Shown: one piece after another, positions 31,401 to 42,759 of the stretch
Numbering within the stretch: the first letter of the stretch is position 1
Layout of the letters: each line of letters opens with the position of its first letter
Source of the DNA: Microplitis mediator
Lineage: Eukaryota; Arthropoda; Insecta; Hymenoptera; Braconidae
Direction: 5' to 3'
Assembly: GCF_029852145.1 (NCBI RefSeq)
Contig: NC_079975.1
Location: forward strand, 20,279,364-20,343,363
DNA: 64,000 bases
The notes under the pieces: generated by a model
Seen by the model: the letters and a program-made list of their open reading frames with translations, nothing else
The model's database searches: none
Told to the model about the DNA's origin: nothing
Made by a program: the position numbers and the translations under genes

Positions 31401-32005
31401 AGCCATAATAGGCATGCAGTTGAGTCAACAAATTGCCGTCAAGTTGCAAAAGAAAACTTGGAATGCAAAAGTTGACTTCAATCAGACAGAAATTCGCCCG
31501 AAAAAAATTTGACTCCCAAAATGACTACAAGTTACCATCAATTATTTGCACCATCAAGTTTTTGCAGTCAACTTGACATCATTATGGTTGTAGATTTTCG
31601 CCAACTTTACATGAAATAAATAAAACTACCCTGATAGTAAAGTTCGCAGCAAGTTAGCGACACCCTACTGCAGCAACTTATCATCAAGTTGGTGACACAA
31701 ATTAACGATAATTAGACACCAACTAGCTGAGGTTGCGGCAGTAGATTGCTGCCAGATTTCTAGAAACGTTGGTAACAACTTGAAGTCAACAGTAACAACA
31801 GCTGAAAGTTGTCAACAAGTTGACGTCAACTTGACCGCAACTAATTGACACCAACTTGCTAAGCAGAAAAATTTTCTATCAGGGTAAATTTTAAATGAAA
31901 ATTTATATTTTACAGACGGACCAGAGAATACTAGGTAAATGTGGCGGATACTGCGGTTTCTGTTCACCCGCAATGGATATAAAACTCGATATATCGCCGT
32001 CTTAG
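9184..32005 (+). CDS. GON-1/ADAMTS9/20-class secreted metalloprotease (5' end missing)
   Basis: Secreted zinc endopeptidase that in this family remodels extracellular matrix (proteoglycans, collagen) during cell migration and gonad/tissue morphogenesis. Twenty-three exons are readable: 9184-9403, 10617-10866, 16034-16248, 17661-17813, 18062-18211, 18724-18875, 19490-19829, 19904-19992, 20071-20421, 20563-20729, 21039-21289, 21374-21755, 21847-22008, 22170-22307, 22378-22509, 22709-22879, 23911-24189, 24404-24598, 29692-29880, 30207-30532, 30742-30878, 30960-31153, 31916-32005. They join in one frame for about 1576 aa. Domain order: propeptide end with furin-like RRRERR and RSRR sites flanking a poly-acidic stretch; reprolysin domain with HELGHVFNMPHDDD; disintegrin-like; central TSR (DGQWGEWG); Cys-rich; spacer; ten further TSRs; a C-terminal GON domain of about 200 aa beginning GPLTCLEAQ. 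The GON domain assigns it to the ADAMTS9/20/GON-1 branch. A His/Asn-rich run lies after the eighth TSR. The signal peptide and most of the propeptide were not found, so upstream exons probably lie beyond 9184 or outside the window. AATAAA occurs at 32022. Confidence 0.95.
9835..9918. repeat. (TA)n microsatellite
   Basis: About 80 bp of pure TA in the first ADAMTS intron of the window; short TA runs continue at both sides (9725-9790, 10110-10150). Further (TA)n tracts lie at 12810-12835 and 16423-16491. Confidence 0.95.
11221..11722. repeat. CACTGTAAAAAATT/GGAGTGAAT foldback with internal (CA)n
   Basis: Left ACTGTAAAAAATTCGCGGAG and right TCCCGATTTTTCACAGTGT ends are inverted; GGAGTGAAT / ATTCACTCC and AAATCCGGA units recur inside. 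A CA-rich tract (about 11380-11567, pure from 11518) occupies the centre. Confidence 0.75.
11760..12072. repeat. CCCGGGTAAAA foldback with GGCCGAAAATTGGCC body
   Basis: Left CCCAGGTAAAAAAATTTCAA, right TATTTTAACTCGGGT. The body repeats GGCCGAAA / TTTGGCC palindromes. It shares its first ~90 bp closely with the copy at 38683-38948. Confidence 0.8.
13165..13280. mobile_element. Foldback MITE, about 116 bp
   Basis: ATTAGCGAGGCTGCGTTTCG at the left pairs with CGAAACGCAGTCTCGCTAAT at the right; inner arms CCCCCA / TGGGGG extend the stem. Next to it (13291-13428) is a second short inverted pair, AGTCGTCCC...GTTGGG / CCCAAC...GGGACGACT. Confidence 0.8.
14819..15113. repeat. Inverted repeat AATCGTTTATTTAAGAAACC
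   Basis: ATTGAATCGTTTATTTAAGA plus AACCCCATAAGTCA at the left is matched in reverse at the right (TGACTTATGGGGTTTCTCAA...). A third partial unit, GAGAAACCCGATAAGTCAA, lies in the middle. Intronic in ADAMTS. Confidence 0.75.
16423..16491. repeat. (TA)n microsatellite
   Basis: About 68 bp of uninterrupted TA in the ADAMTS intron 16249-17660. The rest of that intron shows no gene or element I can support. Confidence 0.95.
17661..18211 (+). other. ADAMTS catalytic zinc site split over two exons
   Basis: Exon 17661-17813 ends inside the zinc-binding motif after HELGH; exon 18062-18211 completes it as HELGHVFNMPHDDD, the reprolysin/ADAMTS form of HExxHxxxxxHD. All three zinc histidines and the catalytic Glu are present, so the enzyme should be active. 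The Met-turn reads VMSRML, a slight departure from the more usual VMAPxL. Most of the 248-bp intron between them is a CACTG-type foldback repeat. Confidence 0.9.
17918..18021. mobile_element. CACTGTAAAAAAT MITE, 104 bp
   Basis: CACTGTAAAAAATCGGGAGT and its inverse at 18021, with GGAGTGAAT / ATTCACTCC units inside. Same family as 11221-11722 and 44783-45741, with weaker relatives near 30577-30695 and 53608-53672. Confidence 0.85.
23184..23225 (-). pseudogene. 5' half tRNA-Glu fragment
   Basis: Antisense in the same intron, about 160 bp from the intact tRNA-Glu, the acceptor strand, D-arm and a degraded anticodon region (TCCGGTATAGTGTAAGGGTT) are recognisable, but the anticodon loop is mutated and the T-arm is gone. 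The flanking TTTGTTAAT-AATTTT context resembles that next to the intact gene, so this looks like a decayed local tandem duplicate. Confidence 0.75.
23384..23455 (-). tRNA. tRNA-Glu (UUC)
   Basis: The reverse strand folds as a 72-nt tRNA: acceptor TCCGGTA/TACCGGA with discriminator A, anticodon stem CCTGG/CCAGG, loop TTTTCAC giving anticodon TTC, and T-loop GGGTTCGATTCCC. B-box GGTTCGATTCC is intact. On the transcribed strand a long T-run follows within 10 nt, a good Pol III terminator. It lies antisense in an ADAMTS intron (22880-23910). It is identical base for base to the copy at 58276-58347, which suggests recent duplication or gene conversion. Confidence 0.95.
25441..25764. repeat. CCCGATGAAAAAAGATTTTA foldback with TATATAATTATATA body
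   Basis: Left CCCGATGAAAAAAGATTTTA and right TAAAATCTTTTTTCATCGGG are exact inverses. Mirrored GGCCCGATCCAATTGTATAC sits inward, and the rest is degenerate ATTGTATACAATT units. It lies in the 5.1-kb ADAMTS intron 24599-29691. Confidence 0.85.
26996..27807. repeat. GATCCGAATTACGGTA foldback (copy 1), with nested foldback
   Basis: Ends GGATCCGAATTATGGTAAAT and CATAATTCGGATCTGTCAGG. Body of TTTACGGTA / TACCGTAAA units. It is split by another foldback at about 27272-27682, whose ends are CACGGAAAAAAATAAATTGG and a matching inverse, with CTGTTGCTGCAACAGGA-like palindromes. Confidence 0.8.
30345..32005 (+). other. GON domain of the ADAMTS gene
   Basis: The last four exons encode a GON domain of about 200 residues after the final TSR. 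Its cysteines are regularly spread (CLEAQ, FCHH, NTCPFDG, CDCFDD, GDCYSRQDC, GKCGGYCGFC), and the protein ends about a dozen residues after the last of them. GON domains occur only in the GON-1/ADAMTS9/ADAMTS20 branch and in GON-1 are needed for ER-to-Golgi transport functions. The final intron (31154-31915) contains two repeats of the CAACTTGAC family. Confidence 0.9.
31377..31885. repeat. CAACTTGACGTCAACTTG-family repeat (copy 1)
   Basis: Two parts: 31377-31625, a direct homologue of 53034-53280 (TACAAGTTGACGT.AATCTACAG, GACTTCAATC.GACAGAAA), and 31628-31885, a foldback with ends ACCCTGATAGTAAAGTT and its inverse TTTTCTATCAGGGT. The body is CAAGTTG / CAACTTG palindromes. Fills most of the last ADAMTS intron. 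Confidence 0.8.
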
Positions 32006-32694
32006 TTACAGTCGATAACAAAATAAAATCTTATTTTAAAACAAACTAAATAAAATTTCTTTAAATAAACAAACAAACAAATAAATAAATCACCGACTGA
32101 TCGGCTTGCCATCGTTACAACGCAAGTCCATTTGCCCGAAGATCTTAATAATAATTTATGATTACAACCACAACAATGTTTTAAATAATTGTTGTCAATT
32201 ACCCATCAGATCTTCATACTTTAGTATTAATAACTTATTAATTTAATTCAATACTTAATAACTATTAATCCGTAATTAAAACGTATTAATGCTATTTATA
32301 ATTGATTAATTAATTACTATTATTTTTTTTACTATAAGTCGAGTTCCCGATACTTAAGAGTTTTTTTTATAAATACAAATCATCAACGAGCTCTCTAATT
32401 TTTTTAAATATTTTGATTAATTACTTAAGTTATTCATTATTATTAAATAATAATAATAATACATATTGTTATTATTAGTTATACATTAATGAACTCACTG
32501 CCATATTTACACATGCGTGCCTTAATAATTTTTTTTATATTCCACGCATTAATAAAAAAAAAAACAAAAAAAAAAATATTTAGTAAATTTATTATTATTT
32601 ACACATTAGTAATGGTATTAATAGTTAAATAATTGTCGACTAAAAGTGCTAACTATAATGAAGTTATCTCACTTATTTTTATCTTCCGCCGGTT

Positions 32695-33629
32695 ACTCTG
32701 GCAAATTCGAACTACGGAATTTACCGTAATTTGACGTCATTTACGGTATTTGGAAAAATTACGGCATTGAAGGCCAGTGTACGGCGTTTTGGCCGTAATT
32801 TACGGTATTTTACTACAAAATTACGATATTTCACGACAAGAGTACAGTATATTTTCCGTAATTTGCTTTAATTTACGGTATTCGGAAAGATTACGGTATT
32901 CTACAATAAATGTACGGTATTTAACTGCCAAAGTACGGTATTTTACTGCAGAATTATGGTATTTCATGGCAACAGTACGGTATTGGGAAGAATTACGGTA
33001 TTCTACAGTAAAATATGGTATTTTACAGCCAAATTGCGGAATACCGTGGCTAAAATACGGTATTTATGCTGTAAATTACGGTATTCTACGGTATAATACG
33101 GTATTTAAGGGTAAACGTACGGTATTTCATGGCAAAAGTACGATATTTTTTTACCGTAATTTACTGTGTTTGAAAGAATTACGGTATTCTACAGTAAAAT
33201 TCGGTATTTTAGGGTAAACTTACGGTATTTAACTACCAAATTACGGAATTCCATGGCTAAAATACGGTATTCATGCTGTAATTTACGGTATTCTACGGTA
33301 TAGTACGGTATTTAAGGGTAAACGTACGGTATTTCATGGCAAAAGTACGATATTTTTTTACCGTAATTTACTGTGTTTGAAAGAATTACGGTATTCTACA
33401 GTGAAATTCGGTATTTTAGGGTAAACTTACGGTATTTAACTGCCAAATTACGGCATTCTCCGGCCCAAGCACGGTATTTATGCCGTAATTTACGGTATTC
33501 GGAAGAATTACGTAATTTTACAGTAAAATCGGCGTTTTACTGCGAAATTCCGAGATTTCACGGCATATGTGCATGTATTTTTCCCATTAACCAATGCTTC
33601 CGAATACCGTAATTCGGATCCGCCAGGGT
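32695..33629. repeat. GATCCGAATTACGGTA foldback (copy 2)
   Basis: More than 40 TTACGGTATTT/CGGTATT units. The right end TACCGTAATTCGGATCCGCC with CAGGGT matches copies 1 and 3. A direct repeat of about 190 bp occurs inside (33048-33239 and 33257-33441), showing internal tandem growth. Intergenic, 3' of ADAMTS. Confidence 0.85.
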
Positions 33630-34596
33630 AATAAAAAACGTTACGATAATGAGAAACGAATTTTTGAAAATAAAAATAATAAATAAATAAATAGTGTTTC
33701 AATTTTAATATTTTTTTACCGAAAAATAACGAGTGTACTTCTAAATAATTACCAAAAAAATGTACCTAAATGATCGTAGAACAATTGAACTAAATATTAA
33801 TTTTATAAAAAACAATAACTGAGACGGAAATTGGACTAATGATAATGTTATTATTGTTATTGTTGTTGAAAAGTACACGTGTGGTTAATTTATAAGTCAT
33901 AGATAGTTATCACATGTCTTAAAAAAACAATAATAACAATAATGAAAACAATAGCAATAACTGTAAGTTAAAACATTGACGTTCGTACGAACAATTAACA
34001 ACAATAATAATAATTTTTTACCGACTCATATATTCGACATGAGTGATATTAATTATCTGAAGGTAAAAATTCTTATCTTCAATGTCAATTTGTTATATTT
34101 TTCCGCTAAAAAAAAAAACAAAGCTATTATTTTTTATACCGAACACAATATTTAACAAAATATCTAAAGTCATGATTCATACAATTTAATAATATTATTA
34201 CTATTATTATTTTAAAATATAAGAGTATTTAATACGTCCATAATATAAATTCAAAATTTTTTACTTGCAAGTCTGACTAGTGGTTTATTAACAAACTTTG
34301 TAATTTAAATTTATTTAAGCCTTTAATTTTATATCGTATATTATTTTATGTGTTGTAATATTACGCTGCTAAATTTATGAATTATTAATTATAATAATAT
34401 GATTTATAAGTATAGGTATAAGTATATACAAATATATAAACAGTTAGATTTATAATGTGTATTAATAATGAAAATGCAATACGTACTGTAACAACAAATT
34501 TGAATTTTTTAAAATGTAAATGTAATTGTAAAACATTTTTTAAATATATATAAATATATTTAACTCATTATATAAATTTTTGTTTTATTTATTTTT
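33630..34596. other. Intergenic, nothing recognised
   Basis: A/T-rich with short (TAA/TTG) runs. No gene, RNA or clear inverted repeat. Confidence 0.5.
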
Positions 34597-34664
34597 TTTT
34601 CTTTCCCGCCAAGAAAATTGGAAATTTTCAAAAAATTTGGGAAGTTTGCTGTATGTGTGTATGT

Positions 34665-34743
<79 letters not shown>

Positions 34744-35826
34744 GATGTAAACTCTTCATATCTTTTTAATGAATTGACCAATTAAGATGGTTGACGTGGC
34801 AATCGAAAGAGTTTGTTGGCCGTCAACCTTTCTTGAAATTTCAAATCGATCGATCAAATGGACTCTAAGATATAGAAGAAATACAAAAAAAAATAGTATA
34901 TTACACACCTAGGGAAGTAAATAAGAAAGCCTCAGATCACATGTAATGTAACAAACATGTGATCTGAGACATTTCTTACTTTATTTCCCTAGGTGGGTAA
35001 TATACTATTTTCAGTTTTTTTTTATAAATTTTCAGAAATGGCTCGATCGATTGATTCCAAAATCTAATCAGCTCTAGAACTCAATAAAACGCGTCGATTG
35101 CTGCCTCAACCATCTCAATTGATTTATTCGTTCGAGAGATATCAATCGAAAAAGAAATTATAAAAAACGGTTTTTTTTAATTATCTGTGAAGTGACACAT
35201 CTGATCAATTAATACAACTAACCAGTTTTAGAACTTAATAAAACGCATCGATTGCCACATTGTACGTCAAAATCGGTTGATTAGTTCAGAAGATATCAGC
35301 GTCGGAATGTTTGAAAAATAACATTTTATGTTACTTTTCCCGGATAAATCATCATATAATGTATGAACATGTGTTTAAAATCATACCAATTCATTGTCTT
35401 TATGGTCTCTTACGATCACCACATAATGGAATGAAATTTGTTTTTTAGTTTGAATATTATTATCAACAAAATAACTGATGAAACACCGTTTTTAACATTT
35501 TTCCCGGATATTTTATATATTCGCACTCTGATCTGGATCAAAACATTGGCTTAAATTCTTATTTTAATTACTCGCATCGATTTCTGCCTATATACATTTA
35601 TTTTCTAGAACATAATTGTGAATCAATTTTTAAAAATCGCTTGTTCATTAATTATTTTTGATTCTTAAATATTCAAACATTAACTTAAAACGTAATTCTT
35701 TTGAGCTTGAAAAGCTCAAAAAAAAGGAAAGCAAATGTATTTATACTAAAGTTTTCGCTCTTTGAGCTCGAAATCAGCGGGAAGTTTTGAGGATAGCCTG
35801 TAGGGCCTACCGACGCCCAGATTTTT
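34597..35826. repeat. AACTTCCCGC...GCGGGAAGTT element (copy 1, degraded)
   Basis: Begins TTTCCCGCCAAGAAAATTGG and ends with GAGCTCGAAATCAGCGGGAAG and TAGGGCC..CAGATTTTTT. Contains a GT microsatellite (34653-34741), a small palindrome (about 34888-35012, CACACCTAGGGAAGTAA) and recurring ATCGATTGCC / TCAGCTCTAGAACT units also found in copy 3. Confidence 0.75.
34653..34741. repeat. (GT)n microsatellite
   Basis: About 85 bp of GT with ATGT interruptions at its left edge, inside the degraded AACTTCCCGC element. Confidence 0.95.
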
Positions 35827-36014
35827 TAACCTGATCTCTATGGTTAATAAGACGGTCTCCTTTATGCAAAGTAACCTCCCCCAGGCCGCCCAACTTTAAT
35901 TTGGCTTGAATAATTAGTGTGCTATCTGGCTTGGGGAAAGTAGAAAATCTTAGAGGGGACGTTTCGAAACAAGCGGATAATTGCTTGTGGGAACCCGAAA
36001 GAAACAAGTGGAGT

Positions 36015-36680
36015 GGCCCTTTACATAGGGTATGGGGAGAACTTGCGTGGTGGCTGTTGGTGAGACACCCACATGCAATGCATGCCTAATGGGTAAGTTA
36101 ATATGAGCTTATGCTCATATTTCGCTATTATAATATATGGTGGATTCAGTATATACAATAGGGATTACGCAGCGCGAGTATGCCCAAAAGGGCGAGGTAT
36201 CGGCCTCCCGTCAAACGGAGGTGGGCCTAACAAGCTCCGTTACATTAATTAATTATGCAAAGTAATCAAACTGGGTGTCTTCTCAGGAAAGCAGGGAAAG
36301 AAACCATTTTCCCTCTCGACATACCATAGGGGCAAATCCATCCAAGCCGGCTAAAGGAAACTGAAGCTAGGATTTGATAGACACGGACTCGTAGTGGCTG
36401 TTGGTTCGGCACCCACACGCAAAGTATCTCTGATCCTAAGGGTTATAACCAGCCAATATTGAGCTTGCTCAATGTTTCGCTTTAATAATATTATGGTGGA
36501 AAATAGTGGATTTACGCAACGCGAGTATGCCCAAAAGGGCGAGGCATCGGCTTCCGGTCAGCGGAGGTGGACTTATAACGGGTCGCCTAGAACGAAACTT
36601 AATTGAGTGATTAAGTGGGAGAAGCTTTGGACTCAGTAACTGCCGATTGAGGGGTAGAGGGCAATTCATGATATGTCCAA
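36015..36680 (+). repeat. Two tandem copies of a GC-richer dispersed repeat
   Basis: Unit 1 (about 36015-36240) and unit 2 (about 36380-36600) share GTGGCTGTTGGT, GCACCCACA.GCAA, TATTTCGCT.TAATA, GCGAGTATGCCCAAAAGGGC and CGGAGGTGG. The tail GACTCAGTAACTGCCGATTGA recurs at about 61690-61770, and ATTACGGGTAGTCGA-type sequence recurs at 59190 (inverse) and 61795. Probably the 3' region of a retroelement; no reverse transcriptase ORF is present. Confidence 0.6.
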
Positions 36681-36976
36681 ATAAAAATATTATAAAGTTT
36701 CTAACACTACGTTAACACATGGCCTAGATTCATATCTAAAGAATTTTGAAAAAAACATATTTTTTAAACGTTAATGACTTCCCGTCCAGTAGAATCATGA
36801 CAAACAAAAACCAATTAAATTATCACCTGACTTCTGTTAGTGAATTATTGTTCCTTATCACCGAAATTAAACAGTATATAATTCGATCAGGTAAAATATA
36901 TTGCCAGTATAATAACAAAGCTGTTGAAATACTTCTTCAATACATTTTTAGTTAATACTTTATCGAAAAAGCTAAA

Positions 36977-39423
36977 ATGAATTTTTTTATTACTATATTA
37001 TTGTGTGTTTTTATATCGATAATAACTGAAGCTGCTGTTATTTCATCAACTGATGTCGCAGGTCTAAAAAATAAAATTATTGCAGTCGAAAATGATCTTT
37101 CATGTTACAACGATACATTTAAATCAAATTATGAAATTCAATTAAATGAAATTAAAATTAAATATATTGATAATATTCACCAGATCATCGATTCCGTTAG
37201 AAAAGAGACGCAAGTAAGTCATGTAATAAATAAATTATTTATCTTTAGTAGAATAATTCAAATTTTGAATGAAAAATTTGAATTCTTAGTGATTCGCAGA
37301 ATTTGTGAAAAATTACAATCATACGTTGCCATGAAAACAAGATCAGATTTGAGAAAATATGACCAGATCTGGTCAGATTAAATTGTATTTGATCAGATAT
37401 TTATTTTAGAACTGATCTTATCTGGCCATATCTTGTCAAATCTGATTATGCCTGTCAAATTTTATTTCTGATAGTTGATCAGATTTCATGATATCTGTTA
37501 AGATTTAGCCTGATTTTGTGATCTTTGTTGAGATTTGAAACGATCTGAACCTGTGTAAAAAATATTCCATTATACATAATCAAATCTGACGAGATTTCGC
37601 TAAATCTGGTCAGATCAAATATACATGGCCAGATATTGACTTAGGATCTATCCAAATCTGAACATCATATGAAAAAATCTGAATGATTATAGAAAAAGTA
37701 TAGCATTTATAATTAGATTCGATTAGAGATGGTCAGATTCAAGTCAAATATCTGGTCATATCTTGTCAAATCTGGCTATGTCTGCCAAATTTTGTTTTTG
37801 ATAGTTGATCAGATTTCATGATATCTATCAAGATTTAGCCAGATTTTGTGATCTTTGTTGAGATCTGAACCCGTGTAAAAAACAATCCATTTTACATAAT
37901 CAAATCTGACGAGATATCGCTAAATCTGGTCAGATCAAATACACATGGCCAGATATTGACTTAGGATCTGTCCAAATCTGACCATATCTTGTCAGATCTC
38001 ATCACTTTTAATAAATTCCTTGTTTTGCTACGTGCCCAGATTTGTTAACATCCGTTCATATTTGGACAAAAATGACATAATCTGGCGTAATCTTAACAGA
38101 TATCAAGAAATCTGGCCAGTTATCAAAAACAAAATTTAACAAATAGTTATGTCTGACACGATATGCCCAGATATGATCAGTTCCAAAGTCCATATCTGAT
38201 CAGATATAATTCTATCTGATCTAATCTGACCATATTTAATCAGATAAGATTTTTATTTTACATGTGTATAAATTATTGCAATTATTTATTACTTATTTAT
38301 GTCACACATGACATATAATTCCATACTCGACATTAGAATCAAACAGTTGGAAATCTTGTTCTATAAAAATAAAAATGAATAGTAATATTCGATTTCATTT
38401 AATCAAAACACACCTCTATTATTTGTAAACGAATATTTAAAAAATTATTTATGAATCATTTAATCAACAAATTAATTTAATTAACAGAGAATAATATTTT
38501 CCGATAACGATGGATATGATGCTGAAGAGTGTTATGAAAGAGTGAATGAACGTCTTGACGATGACAGTCAAAACGCAATAAATTCATTAAATGAATGCAC
38601 TGACAAAAAATTCATAGAGTTAACTCTAATACAATATAGTATCGAAGGGCACATTATTGTAAGTCTTAATAGTTATATATTCCCCGGGTAAAAAAATTTC
38701 AAGCCAAAAAAATAATAAAATTTTTTCTCGGCCGAAAAGTGAACGACAAAAGGCCCAGGTAGTGAACATATGGCCAAAATATAGCCGACGACTAAATCTA
38801 GAAATGGTTGAAAATAAGCCGACTCAATTTATGGGTTAAATTTCAGCTAATTGTTCGTCTCGCCCAATAAAAATTCTACGGCTTCGGCAAGATTTCGGCC
38901 AAAGTTATAATTTTCAGCCTCTTTTTGGCGAAATATTTTTACCCGGGTCTAATCTCGTATGGCGAAAAATGAAACAAGATGATTTTAGACGGGTGAGGTC
39001 GACTGGAGCCGAAGGCGAAGGCTGCCACCACAAGTCTGAAATCATCTGTTATCTTTCGCCGCGCGCTATATTTCTAATTATTATATTGCTTACACAAAAA
39101 AAAGTTAATATTGTTTTTCTACATTTTTTGGTTTTGCTTAATAGATTTCCCATGAGATCTTAACTCGATTTGATTCGATAGTTGAATGTAAGACAGACAT
39201 TTCGGTGGAAATGGAACCATGTGACGAGCAAAAACTTTCAGCAATAAATTATGAAGTTAAAAACTATCAGAGTACTGCGGAACAATTGAAGAGAATTGGC
39301 GATGCAATGACCAGGGATGCGTTAACTAACACAACAGCTTGTTTTGACGAAACAATTATAAATTTATCCGCTGATGTACAACTTTCAAAACATTTAGCAA
39401 TCATTTGTAGCAGTCATATATAA
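36977..39423 (+). CDS. Small secreted cysteine-containing protein, 228 aa
   Basis: Three exons (36977-37213, 38488-38658, 39145-39423), all junctions phase 0. The N-terminus MNFFITILLCVFISIITEA is a clear signal peptide. The mature part is acidic and helix-prone, with seven cysteines spread along it (SCYN, EECYE, NECTD, VECKT, EPCDE, TACFD, IICSS). I do not recognise the family. The even cysteine spacing in a helical background faintly recalls insect TsetseEP/DUF725-type secreted proteins, but this is weak. Intron 1 is mostly a GATCAGAT foldback element and intron 2 holds a GGCCGAAAA foldback. It is the first of four small secreted-protein genes in 7 kb. It could be a venom, salivary or immune effector; no function can be read from the sequence. 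Confidence 0.75.
37330..38265. repeat. TCTGATCAGAT foldback/tandem element
   Basis: Dense TCTGGTCAGAT / ATCTGATCAGAT units on both strands, with CATGAAAACAAGATCAGAT-like and ATCTGATTA..ACATGT-like borders. A direct repeat of about 240 bp occurs inside (about 37420-37665 and 37748-37985; AGATTTAGCC.GATTTTGTGA and TAATCAAATCTGACGAGAT shared). Occupies intron 1 of the 228-aa secreted-protein gene. Confidence 0.8.
38683..38948. repeat. CCCGGGTAAAA foldback, second copy
   Basis: Ends CCCGGGTAAAAAAATTTCAA and its inverse ATATTTTTACCCGGGT. The left 90 bp nearly matches 11760-11850 (TTTTTTCTCGGCCGAAAA, AAGGCCCAGGTAGTGAAC). It lies in intron 2 of the 228-aa secreted-protein gene. Confidence 0.8.
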
Positions 39424-40013
39424 TTTTTTCATTTTCGTTCAAAATGTGACGACAAATTTTCAATTTTCGTTTTTATTCAATTGGCCGTAAAAATAATTAT
39501 TATTTTTATGTTTTTAATTATAAAAATTCTGTTTTCTTTTTTTTTAATTTTGAAAAATACATTTGAGGATCGTCTCAAAAAAAAAAAAAATTTCAAATTT
39601 TTAAGTGGTTCTTTTTTCCCGCTCATTTGCCTGTCCCTTTCCTTAGAAAAAATTATTGATGACAAAGAAAAAAGACAGGAAACGTTGAATTTTTTTTATT
39701 TCTCAATAAATAAAAAAAAAAATAACAGATAGAAGAAATATATCCGAGCATAGAAATAAGTAAATAATAAAATTTAAATAATGAATATTAAAAAACAAAG
39801 CCATCGGTATTGACTTACGTGAAATAAGTTTGCAATTTCAAGATAACGAAAAATAATTACAAAATAGTATAATTTAGCATCGCAAGGTGAAATTGATAAT
39901 TTTAAGTACGAGCGGTTTTCAAGCTAGAAGACCTCGGTACGGTCGAGTTGAAAAAAAAAAATAGCGATAAACGAACGAATAGAAACACAACAAATACATC
40001 GACAGACAGAGCT

Positions 40014-40046
40014 TATAAAGGGGGAGGATGTTACGATAAAGTTTCA
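40014..40046 (+). promoter_or_regulatory. Core promoter of secreted-protein gene A
   Basis: TATAAAG at 40014-40020 and a TCACT initiator with A at 40046, 32 nt downstream, the usual insect spacing. It predicts a 46-nt 5'UTR, which includes GACGTTTC at 40070. Confidence 0.6.
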
Positions 40047-40091
40047 CTAGTGTTTCACCCATTTGATACGACGTTTCATGCAAAAACAATC

Positions 40092-40639
40092 ATGAAGCGT
40101 TTATTACTAATATTTTTTGTCCTTACAGTGGTGATATCTGCTCATGCTGGCCGTAAGTATTTAAACAAAAAAAAAATTAATTAATTAATTAATTAATTAA
40201 TTGACTAGTAATGAATTATTGAAATTTTGAAGTGGTCAAGCGTGAGGAGGAGAGTGTCGAAGGAGGATTGACAGGATTAATGCAGAAAATAAAAAATTTT
40301 GCAATGAAACTACCATTCGTTGGGGAATTGATAGGAGATACTATTGGAAAACTTATAGATTGGTATGAAAAACTCCAGGAAATGACTGATGGAGCCATTG
40401 GGCGATTACTTGGTGGTGCATTCCCATGTACATTAACGTTGGATAGCTTCGCTTGTTCTGGTACAACCCTCGGTGACAATTTGTCAACTATGGTTGGAAA
40501 AATGCTAAAACCGTTACCCTCGATGTTCTTCCCTGACGGTTTGAAAGATATTATTGAGTGGAGCATTGACTTTTTCGTTGAACCGGTACTTGACGTTGTC
40601 TTTGGTGGAGTAACAAAACCAGAAGCTGCACAAAATTAA
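40092..40639 (+). CDS. Small secreted protein, 155 aa (cluster gene A)
   Basis: Two exons: 40092-40152 and 40233-40639, phase-1 intron of 80 bp placed exactly after the signal peptide (MKRLLLIFFVLTVVISAHAG). The mature N-terminus begins LVKREEE, so a dibasic KR pro-site follows at once. The body is amphipathic and helix-rich, with just two cysteines in FPCTLTLDSFACSG, probably one disulfide, and it ends TKPEAAQN. TATAAAG at 40014 and a TCACT initiator near 40045 give a short 5'UTR; AATAAA is at 40756. No known family recognised. The architecture (signal peptide, phase-1 intron, PCT...C pair) resembles gene C at 43607. A secreted defence, venom or reproductive peptide is a reasonable inference only. 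Confidence 0.8.
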
Positions 40640-41325
40640 TTTTATCCATTCTTTTATATTTAATTATTATTATTATTATTATTAATTTATTTTATCAATA
40701 TTATATGTAAGAATTTATTATTGTTATAAATTCTAAAGTCATTGATGTGTTTTGTAATAAAGATATTAATAAATTTTATTAATATTCAATTATTTGGTTA
40801 ATTCATTTTAATTTAAGTTGGAGTTTGGATTGAGTATGAGTTTTTGACAATTTTAAAAACAGTCTTGGGATATTCAGTATTTGATTCTCTGATGTTTGAG
40901 TACCCACATCGATATATTTGGTTGAGAAAAAAAAAACTTTTTTTTTGAAAAATTAAATTTTTTTTTGGAATTTAGTGAAAAATAAATAGTTTTAGGTGAA
41001 AGGTGGTGTGATTACGAGTAAAATGAGTACCCATATTAATGTATATGTAATAAAAAAAATGGCGGATTTATTAACAATTAATTAATTAATTAACAATTGA
41101 GATTTTTGGAATAATTCAAAGATATTGTTGTGGGTACTCGTTTTACGCGGGATGTTGTCAGCGATGGGAAAATTTTGATGAAATTGTCGAGTAGAAGAGG
41201 TTTCAATAACTTAAGACATTTTAAATGGTTAGAATAATATTTTAAAAATTTGTTTTTATTAACAATAAATGGAGTCAAGTAATCAACATGGAATGGAATC
41301 TTCAGAATTGAATTTTTATAAATTT

Positions 41326-42686
<1,361 letters not shown>

Positions 42687-42759
42687 GGTTGACTGTCTCT
42701 AATACTCATCGAAAGTTTTATTTAAATTTATGCGACGTTTCCCCTTCTACCTCAACTTC

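Noticed and set aside
32777..33612. Long Tyr-rich open frames (146 and 79 codons)
   Set aside because: Produced by repeated TTACGGTATTT units of a foldback element; no codon or family signal.
36015..36680. Possible rRNA fragment because of higher GC
   Set aside because: No match in order to 18S, 28S or 5.8S landmarks that I can recognise; tandem dispersed repeat fits better.
36746..36955. 69-codon ORF just before the 228-aa secreted-protein gene
   Set aside because: No signal peptide, low complexity, and it ends within 25 bp of the next ATG; more likely promoter/5'UTR sequence.
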